Assembly (NCBI RefSeq): GCF_006547145.1 | Contig: NZ_CP041244.1 | Span: 2,790,001-2,854,000 of the forward strand | Source: Actinomadura sp. WMMA1423 | GTDB taxonomy: Bacteria > Actinomycetota > Actinomycetes > Streptosporangiales > Streptosporangiaceae | Length of the DNA stretch: 64,000 nt | Reading direction: 5' to 3' | Shown: in pieces, positions 45,613 to 54,139 of the stretch | How the letters are laid out: every line of letters starts with the position of its first letter | Position numbering within the stretch: position 1 is the stretch's first letter | Notes under the pieces: generated by a model | Databases searched by the model: none | What the model was told of the DNA's origin: nothing | What the model saw: only the letters and a program-made list of their open reading frames with translations | Program-made: the position numbers and the translations under genes

Positions 45613-46476
45613 TCAGGAGGTGTGGCGGAGCAGGGCAGGGACGACCGTGTCCCAGGTCCGCCGCGGGAGCTCGTTGCCCGTGCCCGGGAGGACGAGGAGT
45701 TCGGCGGACGGGATCTCGGCGGCCAGCGCCCGGCCGTTGCCCAGCGGGAAGAAGGGGTCGTCCTCCCCGTGGACGACGAGGGTCGGCGCAGTGATCTCGG
45801 GGAGGCGTTCGCGCCAGCGGTCGCCGGAGTCGAGGGCCGCGAAGACGGTGCCCATCTGGTTCGCCCGGTGCGCCTTGCCGGAGTCGGCTCCGGACGGAAC
45901 CGTGCGGTCGTAGATCCGCTCGATGTCCGCGCGGGCCTCGTCCTCGTCGAAGGCCGGTCCCGCCGTGTGGCGGGCGTTCTCGACCTGGAAGCCGACCACC
46001 GACTCGCGGTCCGTCCAGTCGACCACCGGCCGCTTCATGAACCGGGCCATCAGCTCCGGGGCGTGGTCGGGCAGGTCGGCGTCGGCCGGCCCCGGCGCGG
46101 TGGGCCTGGTGGCGATGAGGGTGAGGGTGGTGACGCGGGACGGGTGGTCCAGGGCGAGGAGCTGGGCGATCCAGCCGCCCGCGCCGAACCCGGCGACGTG
46201 CGCGGCCGGCAGGCCGAACGCGTCGAGGACGCCGGCGGCGTCGGCGACGAGGTCGCGCAGCGTGTAGCGGGGGGCCTCCGGGTCGGCGGACTCCGAGCGT
46301 CCGGTGTCGCGCAGGTCGTAGCGGACGGCGAACCTGCGCAGCGCGGCGAGGCGCCCGCACAGGTCGTCCGGCCAGGTGAGCATCGTGTTGCCGATCAGCA
46401 GGATCGCCGGGTCGGACGGATCACCGAACGCCTCCGCGCACAGTTCCACCCCGTTGGCCTTGATGAGCTTCTCCAT
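45613..46476 (-). CDS. Alpha/beta-hydrolase fold protein lacking catalytic Ser and His
   Basis: A 287-residue protein of the esterase/methylesterase-like group (VRYDLRDTGRS). The nucleophile elbow, normally GxSxGG, reads GFGAGG with Gly at position 98, and the usual GHDLP histidine motif reads GNELP (Asn268). The acid region HGEDDPFFP is kept. With two triad residues replaced it is probably not a hydrolase; a binding, regulatory or different lyase-type role is possible. The frame is intact and codon use is normal, which argues against a decaying pseudogene. ATG 46476 has no clear ribosome site. Confidence 0.8.
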   Translation of the reverse strand: MEKLIKANGVELCAEAFGDPSDPAILLIGNTMLTWPDDLCGRLAALRRFAVRYDLRDTGRSESADPEAPRYTLRDLVADAAGVLDAFGLPAAHVAGFGAGGWIAQLLALDHPSRVTTLTLIATRPTAPGPADADLPDHAPELMARFMKRPVVDWTDRESVVGFQVENARHTAGPAFDEDEARADIERIYDRTVPSGADSGKAHRANQMGTVFAALDSGDRWRERLPEITAPTLVVHGEDDPFFPLGNGRALAAEIPSAELLVLPGTGNELPRRTWDTVVPALLRHTS

Positions 46477-46514
46477 GAGGGGTTGGACCGCGCGCGGAGC
46501 CGGAACTCATCGCT

Positions 46515-47249
46515 TCACGGCGTGTTCATCTTGGCGGCTATGGCCTCCAGCGCCTCGGTGACGCTCGCCTCGGCGGCCGCCTTGTCCACGCCCGCCTCGG
46601 ACAGGACGCCCGTGCCGTCCTCGAACTCCAGCAGCGCCAGGAGGAGGTGCTCGGTGCCGATGTAGTTGTGGCCGAGGCGCAGCGCCTCGCGGAACGTCAG
46701 TTCGAAGACCTTCTTGACGTCCTGGTCGAAGGGGATGAGCTCGGGGACCTCCTCGCCGCCCGGGGGCAGCGCCGCGGTGGCGGTCTGCCGGACGGTGTCC
46801 AGCAGGACGCCCTGGGCCAGGATCGCCCTGGCGGCGAGCGCCTCGGGCTCGGTGAGCAGGGCCAGGGCGAGGTGGGCCGGGGTGATCTCGGCGTTGCCGG
46901 CGGCGCGCGCCTCGCGCATCGAGGCCACGACGACGGCGCGGGCGCGCTCGGTGTAGCGGGAGAAGCCCTGCGAGGAGTCGAGGTCGGAGCTCTGCCCCTT
47001 GGCGACGAAGCGCTTCTGCGCCGCCTGCTTGCTCACCCCCATGCTCTTGCCGATCTCCGTCCAGGACGCGCCGGAGCGGCGGGCCTGGTCGACGAAGTGG
47101 CCGATGAGGTGGTCGGCGACGTCGCCGAGGTGCTCGGCGGCGAGGACCGCGCTGGTCAGCTGTTCGAGCGCGTCGGGATGGGCCTTCTTGATGCCGTTGA
47201 TCAGGTCGTCGAGTCGGATCTGGACGGGCGGGAGCTCGGGCTCGGTCAT
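46515..47249 (-). CDS. HTH plus Clp N-terminal (Clp_N) domain protein
   Basis: A 244-residue protein. Residues about 60-81 (GASWTEIGKSMGVSKQAAQKRF) form a helix-turn-helix, and about 95-240 contain two Clp repeat motifs (TPAHLALALLTEPEALA, IGTEHLLLALLEFEDG). There is no ATPase domain, so it is not a Clp chaperone. The Clp_N part could bind misfolded protein or a Clp partner while the HTH binds DNA. Two perfect palindromes lie directly before its ATG, the first covering the region of the ribosome site, which strongly suggests autoregulation. Confidence 0.85.
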   Translation of the reverse strand: MTEPELPPVQIRLDDLINGIKKAHPDALEQLTSAVLAAEHLGDVADHLIGHFVDQARRSGASWTEIGKSMGVSKQAAQKRFVAKGQSSDLDSSQGFSRYTERARAVVVASMREARAAGNAEITPAHLALALLTEPEALAARAILAQGVLLDTVRQTATAALPPGGEEVPELIPFDQDVKKVFELTFREALRLGHNYIGTEHLLLALLEFEDGTGVLSEAGVDKAAAEASVTEALEAIAAKMNTP

Positions 47250-47251
47250 GC

Positions 47252-47268
47252 GTCAACCATAGGTTGAC
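47252..47268. promoter_or_regulatory. Perfect palindromic operator 1 (GTCAACC-N3-GGTTGAC)
   Basis: GTCAACCATAGGTTGAC ends 2 bp before the start codon of the HTH-Clp_N gene. Confidence 0.8.
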
Positions 47269-47279
47269 GACCCTGGATC

Positions 47280-47296
47280 GTCAACCCCGGGTTGAC
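47280..47296. promoter_or_regulatory. Perfect palindromic operator 2 (GTCAACC-N3-GGTTGAC)
   Basis: GTCAACCCCGGGTTGAC has the same arms as operator 1 with a different core, 28 bp centre to centre. It ends 2 bp after the stop of the OleD-like gene. Confidence 0.8.
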
Positions 47297-47298
47297 GC

Positions 47299-48225
47299 TC
47301 ACCAGGCGGCGGCCCCGGCGAAGGACGTCGGGCCGGGGTCGTAGCCGAGGACCTCCCGTGCGGCGGCGATGTCGAGGGTGCGCTCCAGGGCGAGATGGCT
47401 GATGGCGTAGCGGGTGAGCCGCGGCGGTTCGGGCCGCCGGGCCAGCAGGAACGCCCCCTCGGCCGCGGCGGCGAGCGGGCGGGCGGCGCGGGCCGGGACG
47501 TAGACGGGCCGGGCCCGGACGCCGCGCTCGCGCAGGATCGCGCGGAACGCGTCGTCGATCGCGACCGGTTCCGCGTCCGCGATGTTGAAGACACCCGAGG
47601 CCACCGGGCCCGTCGCGGCCAGGACGCAGGCGCGCGCGAGGTTGCCCACCGAGGTCAGGCTGACCCGCTGGCGGCCGGTCCCGACGGCGGGCAGGACCGG
47701 GCCCCGCACGGCGGACAGGACGCGCGGCAGGAGCGTCGTGTCGCCGGGCCCGTAGACCGCGTGGGGTCGCAGGACGACCGCGCCGCCGGCGACGGCGGCC
47801 CGCTCGGCGGCGGCCTTGGAGGCGCCGTAGGCGTTCATGTAGCGGCGCACCGGGGCCTCGTCCTCGCGGGCCATGGCGCTCGGACGGAACGGGTCGTACA
47901 CGCTGGCCGTGCTGACATGCACGAACCGGGCGCCCGGGAAGCCCGCCAAGGCGTTGCGGGTGCCGGTGAGGTTGGCGGCGAACAGGTCGGCCGCGCGCCC
48001 CCAGTCGGTGACGCTGCCCGCGCAGTGGACGACCGCGTCCACCGCTGGGGTGTCCGGCAGGGGGCCTCGCGTCAGGTCCCATGACCGGTAGTCGGCACCG
48101 CCCACGTGGGCGGAGTCCACCGCCGGGCGGCGCCCGAAGGCGAGCACGGTGGCCCCCTCGGACGCGAGCGCCCGGCACACCGCACCGCCGACGAACCCCG
48201 AGGCGCCCGTGACCGCGATCCTCAC
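47299..48225 (-). CDS. NAD(P)-dependent sugar-epimerase/3beta-HSD-type reductase, OleD-like
   Basis: A 308-residue extended short-chain dehydrogenase: Rossmann motif TGASGFVG, HCAGSVTDWG, VSTASVY, and the catalytic Tyr/Lys pair in YGASKAAAE. The pattern resembles OleD/3beta-HSD enzymes, which reduce 2-alkyl-3-oxo acids to the hydroxy acids. GTG 48225 is 13 bp after the OleC-like stop. Last gene of the biosynthetic operon. OleD identity is inferred from its partners. Confidence 0.75.
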   Translation of the reverse strand: MRIAVTGASGFVGGAVCRALASEGATVLAFGRRPAVDSAHVGGADYRSWDLTRGPLPDTPAVDAVVHCAGSVTDWGRAADLFAANLTGTRNALAGFPGARFVHVSTASVYDPFRPSAMAREDEAPVRRYMNAYGASKAAAERAAVAGGAVVLRPHAVYGPGDTTLLPRVLSAVRGPVLPAVGTGRQRVSLTSVGNLARACVLAATGPVASGVFNIADAEPVAIDDAFRAILRERGVRARPVYVPARAARPLAAAAEGAFLLARRPEPPRLTRYAISHLALERTLDIAAAREVLGYDPGPTSFAGAAAW

Positions 48226-48238
48226 GATGCCACCGCCC

Positions 48239-49744
48239 TCATGGCCCCACCAGTTCCCGGAGCCGGTCGCGGTCGAGCTTGCGGGTGCGGCCGGAACGGG
48301 GCAGTTCGTCCAGGACGACGATGCGGTCCGGGAGGGCGTCGTGGTCGATGACGTCCGGGAGGGCGCGGCTCAGCCGGGCGGGGAGGTCGCCCGGGCCGAC
48401 CACCGCGAGGACGACCTCCTCGTCACCGGTCCGGGGATCCGGGACGCCGACGATGGCGGCCTCGGAGACGTCCGGCAGCGCGGCGATCGACGGCTCGTAC
48501 AGGCCCGGGTAGAGGTTGAACTTCCCGCGGATCAGCATGTCCTTCTTGCGTCCCGTCAGGACGAGCCCGCCGCCGTCCAGCCGCGCGAGGTCGCCGGTCG
48601 GCAGCTCGGAGAGGGGTTCCGCGCCGAGGTATCCGCGGCAGAGGTTGGGGCCGGAGAGCAGCAGCTCCCCGTCCTCGGCCAGGCGGGCGCCGACGCCCGG
48701 CAGCGGAGCGCCGAGCAGGTCGCCCGGCCCGGCGTGGGCGAGCTTCTCGCGCGCGGACGCGATCGCCACGGGCAGGATCTCCGTCATCGCGTACACCGAC
48801 AGGACCTCCGCGGAGGGGGCGGCCTCGATCGCCTGCCGGAGGACGGCCGGGGGCGCGGGCGCCGCGCCGAGCAGCACGTACCGGACGGAGGGCGGCAGCT
48901 CACCGCTCGCGTCCAGGACCTCGGCCAGGTGGACGGGGACGCAGAACGTGTGCGTGGCCCCCCGCTCGCGCATCAGCCGCGCGAAGTCGGCGGGAGCGCA
49001 GAACAGCGGCGGCATCGACCAGCGGGCGCCAGCGATCAGCGTCGGCAGGCCGAGCATGAGCTGGTCGGTGTGGACGACGTCCCCCGGGCCGAGCGGGAGC
49101 CGGGAGCGGAACAGCTCGAGCGCCGCCGCCAGCGACGCCTGCGTGTGGACGACCGCGCGCGGGGCCGCCGTCGTCCCCGAGGTGAAGATCACGGCGGCGG
49201 GCGCGTCCGGGTCGGGTTCGCGGTCCGGCTCGGGCGCCTCGCCCCGCGCCAGGCGCGCGAACGGCAGCGCGTCCCGGGGCACGCCCGGCAGCCGCCGCCC
49301 GACGCGGATGTGGCGCATCGGGCCCTCGCCGGGGACCCGCAGGTCGGCGAGGTTCGGCAGGAGCAGCCCGCGCCGCCGCGCGTACGCCCGGACGGGTCGC
49401 AGCCGGCTGCCCGCGTACAGCACCGACTCCGCCGCCGACCAGCGGGGACGCGCCAGCCGCAGCCGCGCGGTGAACATCTCGGGCCCGGCGCCCGGGTCGG
49501 CGAACACGACCACTCCCCCGGCCGCGACCACGCCGAGCGCGAGGACGAGCGACTCCGGCGAGGGGCGCACCGAGAACAGCACGCCGTCGCCCGCGGCGAG
49601 CCCGCCGGACAGCAGGCCGTGCCGGACGGCCAGCACCTGCCGCCGCAGCTCCCCGTAGGTCAGTTCCGTGCCGTCCCCGGAGATCAGGGCCACGGCGCCG
49701 GGGGTGCGCGCCGCCTGGTCGAGGAGCCGCCGGACGAGCGTCAT
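48239..49744 (-). CDS. AMP-dependent ligase, OleC (beta-lactone synthetase)-like
   Basis: A 501-residue ANL enzyme: P-loop IFTSGTTAAPRAV, A5-like SVYAMTEILPVA, TGDLARL, and C-terminal catalytic Lys in GRTRKLDRDRL. The segments VVVFADPGAGPEMF, RHIRVGRRLPG and TEILPVA...GAPLPGVGARL recall OleC enzymes, which adenylate a beta-hydroxy acid and close a beta-lactone. A plain acyl-CoA synthetase is the alternative. ATG 49744 overlaps the P450 stop by four bases. Confidence 0.7.
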   Translation of the reverse strand: MTLVRRLLDQAARTPGAVALISGDGTELTYGELRRQVLAVRHGLLSGGLAAGDGVLFSVRPSPESLVLALGVVAAGGVVVFADPGAGPEMFTARLRLARPRWSAAESVLYAGSRLRPVRAYARRRGLLLPNLADLRVPGEGPMRHIRVGRRLPGVPRDALPFARLARGEAPEPDREPDPDAPAAVIFTSGTTAAPRAVVHTQASLAAALELFRSRLPLGPGDVVHTDQLMLGLPTLIAGARWSMPPLFCAPADFARLMRERGATHTFCVPVHLAEVLDASGELPPSVRYVLLGAAPAPPAVLRQAIEAAPSAEVLSVYAMTEILPVAIASAREKLAHAGPGDLLGAPLPGVGARLAEDGELLLSGPNLCRGYLGAEPLSELPTGDLARLDGGGLVLTGRKKDMLIRGKFNLYPGLYEPSIAALPDVSEAAIVGVPDPRTGDEEVVLAVVGPGDLPARLSRALPDVIDHDALPDRIVVLDELPRSGRTRKLDRDRLRELVGP

Positions 49745-50934
49745 GCCGCCGCCCTGCCTTTCCGGGGTTGTTCGGAGCCTTCCGGGAGGCGCTCGGATCG
49801 GACGATCAGCTGACGGTAGGTCGGGATCAGGACGTTCCGGGCGGCGGCCCGGCGGGTGACCCCGAGCGGCGCGGCGTCCAGCAGCGTCCGGGCGACCAGG
49901 CGGATCTGCGCCATGGCCAGCGGGTAGCCGATGCAGAAGTGCGGCCCGGCCCCGAACCACAGGCGGCGCAGTTCGGGCGGGTGCGGGCGGTCCAGGTCGA
50001 ACGGGCCGTAGGCGCGGCAGCAGTTGTGGGTGGCGATGAGCACCCGGTCGCCGGGGCGGATCGCGACGCCCCCGACCTCGGCCGCACGGTGCACGCTGCG
50101 CAGCATGACGGGCGTCGGCGTCGCGACCCGCATCGCCTCCTCGACGGCCCGGTCGAGCAGGGCGCCGTCCCGCGCGACGCGGTCGAGTTGCCCGTGGTCG
50201 GCGAGCAGGGCGATCAGGCGCGGCAGCAGCGTGGCGACGGTCTCGGTGCCGGTCAGGAAGAACGCGCCGGCGGCGCCGCGGGCCTCGTCCTCCGACAGCC
50301 CGAGGGCCCGCATCCGGCCCATCACCGTGGACTCGTCCCCCGCCGCGTAGGACTTCGCCGCGATGTCGCCGAGCGGGTCGAGCACCGCGCGGGCGCGCCG
50401 GACCCGGGCGGGGGAGAGCCGCCGGGTGCGCAGCGACACCATCGAGACGATCCGCTCGCCCTGCTCGAAGAGGTCCCGGTAGGCGGCCTCGGTGCCGCCC
50501 TCCAGCCCGATGACCTCGCCGATCACCGTCCCGGCCATGGTCCGCGCGGCGTCCACCAGGTCGACGGCCGCGCCGCGCCGCAGGCGGTCCGCCAGGTCGG
50601 CCAGGGGTCCGGCGAGGACCCGGGCGCACAGCGCCTCGGTGTAGGACGGGACGAACAGGTCGGTCAGGCGGCGGCGGAGGGCGCGGTGCGCCTCGCCCTC
50701 CATGTTGAGCAGGACGGACGGCCCGAGGACCGGCGTCCACAGGTCGCCGGGCGAGCCGGGGCCGTCCTTGCGGAACGTCTCGCCGTCCAGGAGGACCTCG
50801 CGGGCGGCGACGGCGTCGTTCACGACCACCCCGACCCCGGGCACCCGCACGACCGGTCCGCGCCGGGCGAGCCCGCGCAGGAACGGGTAGGCGACCGGGT
50901 GCGCGGTCAGGTAGAGCCGCTCCTCCCAGTTCAT
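49741..50934 (-). CDS. Cytochrome P450 in the OleA/C/D-like cluster
   Basis: A 397-residue P450: I-helix AFFLTGTETVAT (the usual AGxET has become TGTET), ExxR in EEAMR, heme loop FGAGPHFCIGYPLA. The N-terminus (MNWEERLYLTAHPVAYPFLR) has no membrane anchor. It resembles the divergent P450 at 52928 in length and in its FGxGxHxC loop. It starts 16 bp after the glycosyltransferase and overlaps the ligase, so it very likely oxidises the pathway product. Confidence 0.9.
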   Translation of the reverse strand: MNWEERLYLTAHPVAYPFLRGLARRGPVVRVPGVGVVVNDAVAAREVLLDGETFRKDGPGSPGDLWTPVLGPSVLLNMEGEAHRALRRRLTDLFVPSYTEALCARVLAGPLADLADRLRRGAAVDLVDAARTMAGTVIGEVIGLEGGTEAAYRDLFEQGERIVSMVSLRTRRLSPARVRRARAVLDPLGDIAAKSYAAGDESTVMGRMRALGLSEDEARGAAGAFFLTGTETVATLLPRLIALLADHGQLDRVARDGALLDRAVEEAMRVATPTPVMLRSVHRAAEVGGVAIRPGDRVLIATHNCCRAYGPFDLDRPHPPELRRLWFGAGPHFCIGYPLAMAQIRLVARTLLDAAPLGVTRRAAARNVLIPTYRQLIVRSERLPEGSEQPRKGRAAA

Positions 50935-50950
50935 CGGATGTCCCCCCTGC

Positions 50951-51733
50951 TCAACGGATGTCGACGACGTCGGGGCGGTACCGGTGGTCGGCGTACCAGC
51001 CGAGCGTCCTGACGAGGCCGAACGCGCGGAGCCGGCGCACGGACCCGTAGACGACGACGTCGTCGCGCAGCCCGTAGGCGTCGGTCACGTAGCGGACGCG
51101 GTTGACCAGCGCGCGGTCCTCGTGGACGTCCTCGATGCGGGTGCGGGGGAAGCCGCCCGCCCGCTCGTACAGGTCGGCCGTGATCGCGAGGTTGCAGCCC
51201 GGCATCATCACGTAGGGGCCGAGGTAGAACGGGTCCTGGTTGCCGGGGCGCAGGCGCCCGAAGAGGGCCGCGACGTCGATGACGGCGGGCAGCAGGCGGC
51301 GCTCCCAGAACTTCAGGGGGAACTCGTCGGTGCGCGGCAGCAGCGGCCCGGACACCATCTCCAGGCCGTCGCCGAACGCCCGCTTCACCGCCGCGACCCA
51401 GCCGGGGTGCGGCAGGCAGTCGGCGTCGGTGCGGGCGACGTGGGTGGCCCCGGCGCTGATCGCGTGCCGGACGCCGGTGTCGGCCGCGGCGCCGGTCCCC
51501 TTCTCGGGCTCGTGGACGATCCGGACGTCGAACGCCGCGGCGTCCGCCGCGAACTGCTTGACGACGGTGGCGGTGGCGTCCGTGCTGCCGTTGTCGACCA
51601 CGGCGAGCGTGAAGCCGGTGTCGGTCTGCTCGGCGAGCCGGCGCAGGGTCGCGCCGATCGAGCGCTCCTCGTTGAAGGCGGGGACGACGATCCAGAGGTT
51701 CGCCGGGTCCGGTCTCTCCGGGTTCGACGTCAT
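50951..51733 (-). CDS. Family 2 glycosyltransferase
   Basis: A 260-residue GT-A enzyme: LWIVVPAFNEERSIGATLRR, VVDNGSTDAT, the metal-binding RTDADCLPHPGW, and a later EDRALVNR loop. No membrane helices for polymer export are seen, so it probably transfers one sugar to a small acceptor. ATG 51733 has GGAG at 8 bp; GTG 51739 overlaps the upstream stop (GTGA) and is an alternative. It is embedded between the OleA-like and P450 genes. Confidence 0.88.
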   Translation of the reverse strand: MTSNPERPDPANLWIVVPAFNEERSIGATLRRLAEQTDTGFTLAVVDNGSTDATATVVKQFAADAAAFDVRIVHEPEKGTGAAADTGVRHAISAGATHVARTDADCLPHPGWVAAVKRAFGDGLEMVSGPLLPRTDEFPLKFWERRLLPAVIDVAALFGRLRPGNQDPFYLGPYVMMPGCNLAITADLYERAGGFPRTRIEDVHEDRALVNRVRYVTDAYGLRDDVVVYGSVRRLRAFGLVRTLGWYADHRYRPDVVDIR

Positions 51734-51735
51734 CG

Positions 51736-52737
51736 TCACAGCTCCGCGAACATGACGCCGAGGCTGACACCGCCGGCGAGCCCGACCAGCGCGATCCTGT
51801 CGCCGGGGCCGCAGCGCCCCTCGGCGAGCGCGGTGGCGATCTGCAGCGGCAGGCTCGCGGACGCGACGTTGCCGTGCTCGGGCAGCGTGACGACGAGGCG
51901 GTCCGGCGGGACGCCGAGGATCGAGCGCAGCGTCTCCAGGTACGGCAGCGTCACCTGGTGGACGCCGACGACCGCGAAGTCCGCCCAGGTCAGGCCGGTC
52001 TTGGCGAGCGCGGTGGTGAAGATCTCCGGGCCGGTCGAAAGGAAGGCGTCCTTCAGCCGCCGCCCGTCCCCGCTGAAGTAGGTGAACTCGGGGTCGCGCG
52101 GGTGCATCGAGCCGCCGCCCGGGAGCGTCCCGACCTCCCAGGCGCTGGAGACGGCGGCGAAGTCGCGGTAGAAGATCCCCCCGTCCGGGGCGGCCTCCAC
52201 GAGCATGGCGGCGCCGCCGTCGGAGAGGGTGTAGCCGGCGAACGCGTCGACGAACTGGGCGCGGTCGCGCACCTTCCAGCGGATCGCGCGGGACGGGCTC
52301 TCCCCCGTGCAGACGAGCACGCGCTCGTGCTGCCCGGTGCGGATCAGCGCGTCCGCCGTCTGGAGACCGTTGAGGAAGCTGTTGCAGGCGTTCTTGACGT
52401 CGAAGACGGGGCAGGTCGCGCCGAGTTTGGCGGCGACGATGTGCGCGGTGGCGGGCTCCACGACGTCCTGCGACGCCGACCCGAAGACCAGCAGGTCGAG
52501 GCCGGCCGGTTCGAGCGCGCGTTCGGCGAGGACGCGGCGGGCCGCGGCCACAGCGAGGTCGGACGCCTGCTCGCCGTCCTCCATGACGTGCCGGGCGCGG
52601 ATGCCGGTCATCCGCTCGACGATCGTCGGGTGCGGCCGGTACCCGTCGCTCTCGGCCGCGACGCGGGCCTCGACCTCGGCGCTGCTGACCGTCCGGTCGG
52701 GCAGGTGCGCGGCGACGGCGGTGATGCGGGCTCTCAT
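51736..52737 (-). CDS. Thiolase-fold 3-oxoacyl synthase III, OleA-like
   Basis: A 333-residue KAS III-fold enzyme with a complete triad: Cys118 in VKNACNSFLNG, His260 in VGVHQVTLP and Asn290 in HGNVASAS. Context with OleC- and OleD-like genes suggests head-to-head condensation of two acyl-CoAs, as OleA does, rather than fatty-acid initiation. It is the first gene of the operon. ATG 52737 has only a weak ribosome site. Confidence 0.8.
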   Translation of the reverse strand: MRARITAVAAHLPDRTVSSAEVEARVAAESDGYRPHPTIVERMTGIRARHVMEDGEQASDLAVAAARRVLAERALEPAGLDLLVFGSASQDVVEPATAHIVAAKLGATCPVFDVKNACNSFLNGLQTADALIRTGQHERVLVCTGESPSRAIRWKVRDRAQFVDAFAGYTLSDGGAAMLVEAAPDGGIFYRDFAAVSSAWEVGTLPGGGSMHPRDPEFTYFSGDGRRLKDAFLSTGPEIFTTALAKTGLTWADFAVVGVHQVTLPYLETLRSILGVPPDRLVVTLPEHGNVASASLPLQIATALAEGRCGPGDRIALVGLAGGVSLGVMFAEL

Positions 52738-52927
52738 GGGCTCGGGTCCCCCGGTTCCTGGTGCTCGGTGTCCGGCCAGCCTCGCGGGCCGCGGGCGCTC
52801 CCGGTGAGAGGCACCCTACGCATCCCCGACCGGGCGTTGTACCCGGTTCGCCGTGAGTACTGCCACTTAGCCCTATTTGGGGGATACCGCGTTTCCGCCC
52901 GGTTCCACCTACCGCCACAATCGGCGG
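52738..52927. promoter_or_regulatory. Divergent promoter region between OleA-like and P450 genes
   Basis: This 190-bp gap separates the five-gene minus-strand operon from the plus-strand P450. An AT-richer stretch (52850-52885) may hold promoter elements, but I cannot assign a specific box. Confidence 0.4.
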
Positions 52928-54139
52928 GTGACCAGCACGAAGACCGCGATCGCGGCACGCAACGAGGCACGGCTGCTGTGGGCGGCGAACCCCGGCCTCT
53001 TCGCCCTCCTGGAGGCGGCGCGCCACACGGGCCCCATCGTCCGCGTGCCGAGGCTCGGATGGGTGGTGACCGACCCCGTCCTCGCGCGGCAGGTCCTCAA
53101 CGACCACGCGCGCTTCGGCATGAACGGCGAGGGCGGCGTCGGCCACCTCTGGACGCAGCTGTTCGGGGACGAGATGGGCCGGTTCTTCGGCGGGGCCACG
53201 CACGCCGAGGTCCGCACCCGCGCCCGGGACCTGTTCACCGAGGACGCCGCGCGGGCCCTGGTGGAGCGTTCCCAAGGGCGGACGCACGCCGCGCTCGCCT
53301 CCCGCCTCGCCTCCGGGGCGGCCGTGGACGTCGCCGACGCGGCCCGCGTCCTGGCCGGGCGCATGGTCGCCGACCTGCTGGGCCTGCCCGCCGGCCGGGC
53401 GGACACCGCCTACCGGGGGCTCTTCGCCGCCGGGGAGCGCCTCGCCCGGCTGGCGCTCGGCACGACCGCCTCCACCGACCTCGACCCGGCGGTCCTCGCG
53501 CGGGCCCGCGCGATCGTGGACGAGATCACCGCCGGCGTCCCGCACGCCTACCGGACGGCCGGGCCCGACACCCTGCTCGGCCGCTGCCGCGAGATGGGCC
53601 TCGGCCTGCCGCTCGGCCGCGGCCTGGCCACCCTGCTCGTGATCGCCGGGACGGAGACCGGGGCGTCGGGGACCGTCCGCACCGCCGCGCTGCTGCACGA
53701 CAGCGGGGGGCAGCGGGCACTGCTGGACGACCCGTCGCTGACCGGCGGCGCGGTGCGCGAGGGGCTGCGCGTCGCGGCCCCGGCGCCGGTGATCGGGCGG
53801 CACGTCACCCGCGACGCGGAGGTCGGGGGGCGGCGGCTGCGCGCGGGCGAGCGGGTCCTGCTGCTGACCTACCGGGCGGCCGGCGCCGCCGGGCCGTTCG
53901 ACGTCCGCCGCGAGTACGTGCCCGAGACGCGGCAGCTGTGGTTCGGCGGCGGCCGCCACCTGTGCCTCGGCGCCGCCGTCGCGCGCGTCCAGGTGGCCCG
54001 GATGCTGGAGACCCTGCTCGCCTCCGGCCGCCCGTACCGGGTGGTGTCCCGCCGCCCGGCCCGCCGCGTGCTCGTCCCGTCGTACGCCGAACTGCGGGTG
54101 CGCCTCGCCCAGCCCCCTCCGGGCCTTCGCGGAGGTTAG
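52928..54139 (+). CDS. Cytochrome P450, divergent from the OleA/C/D-like operon
   Basis: A 403-residue P450: I-helix LLVIAGTETGAS, ExxR in REGLR, heme loop FGGGRHLCLGAAVA. Its N-terminal third (FALLEAARHTGPIVRVPRLG) and overall layout resemble the P450 at 49741, so the two may be old paralogues working on the same product. GTG 52928 gives the family length. Its stop overlaps the stop of the convergent membrane-protein gene. Confidence 0.88.
   Translation: MTSTKTAIAARNEARLLWAANPGLFALLEAARHTGPIVRVPRLGWVVTDPVLARQVLNDHARFGMNGEGGVGHLWTQLFGDEMGRFFGGATHAEVRTRARDLFTEDAARALVERSQGRTHAALASRLASGAAVDVADAARVLAGRMVADLLGLPAGRADTAYRGLFAAGERLARLALGTTASTDLDPAVLARARAIVDEITAGVPHAYRTAGPDTLLGRCREMGLGLPLGRGLATLLVIAGTETGASGTVRTAALLHDSGGQRALLDDPSLTGGAVREGLRVAAPAPVIGRHVTRDAEVGGRRLRAGERVLLLTYRAAGAAGPFDVRREYVPETRQLWFGGGRHLCLGAAVARVQVARMLETLLASGRPYRVVSRRPARRVLVPSYAELRVRLAQPPPGLRGG

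Noticed and set aside
45613..46476. The alpha/beta-hydrolase as a missing OleB for the cluster at 47-54 kb
   Set aside because: It is outside the operon, lacks catalytic Ser/His and resembles esterases rather than the haloalkane-dehalogenase-like OleB with an Asp nucleophile.
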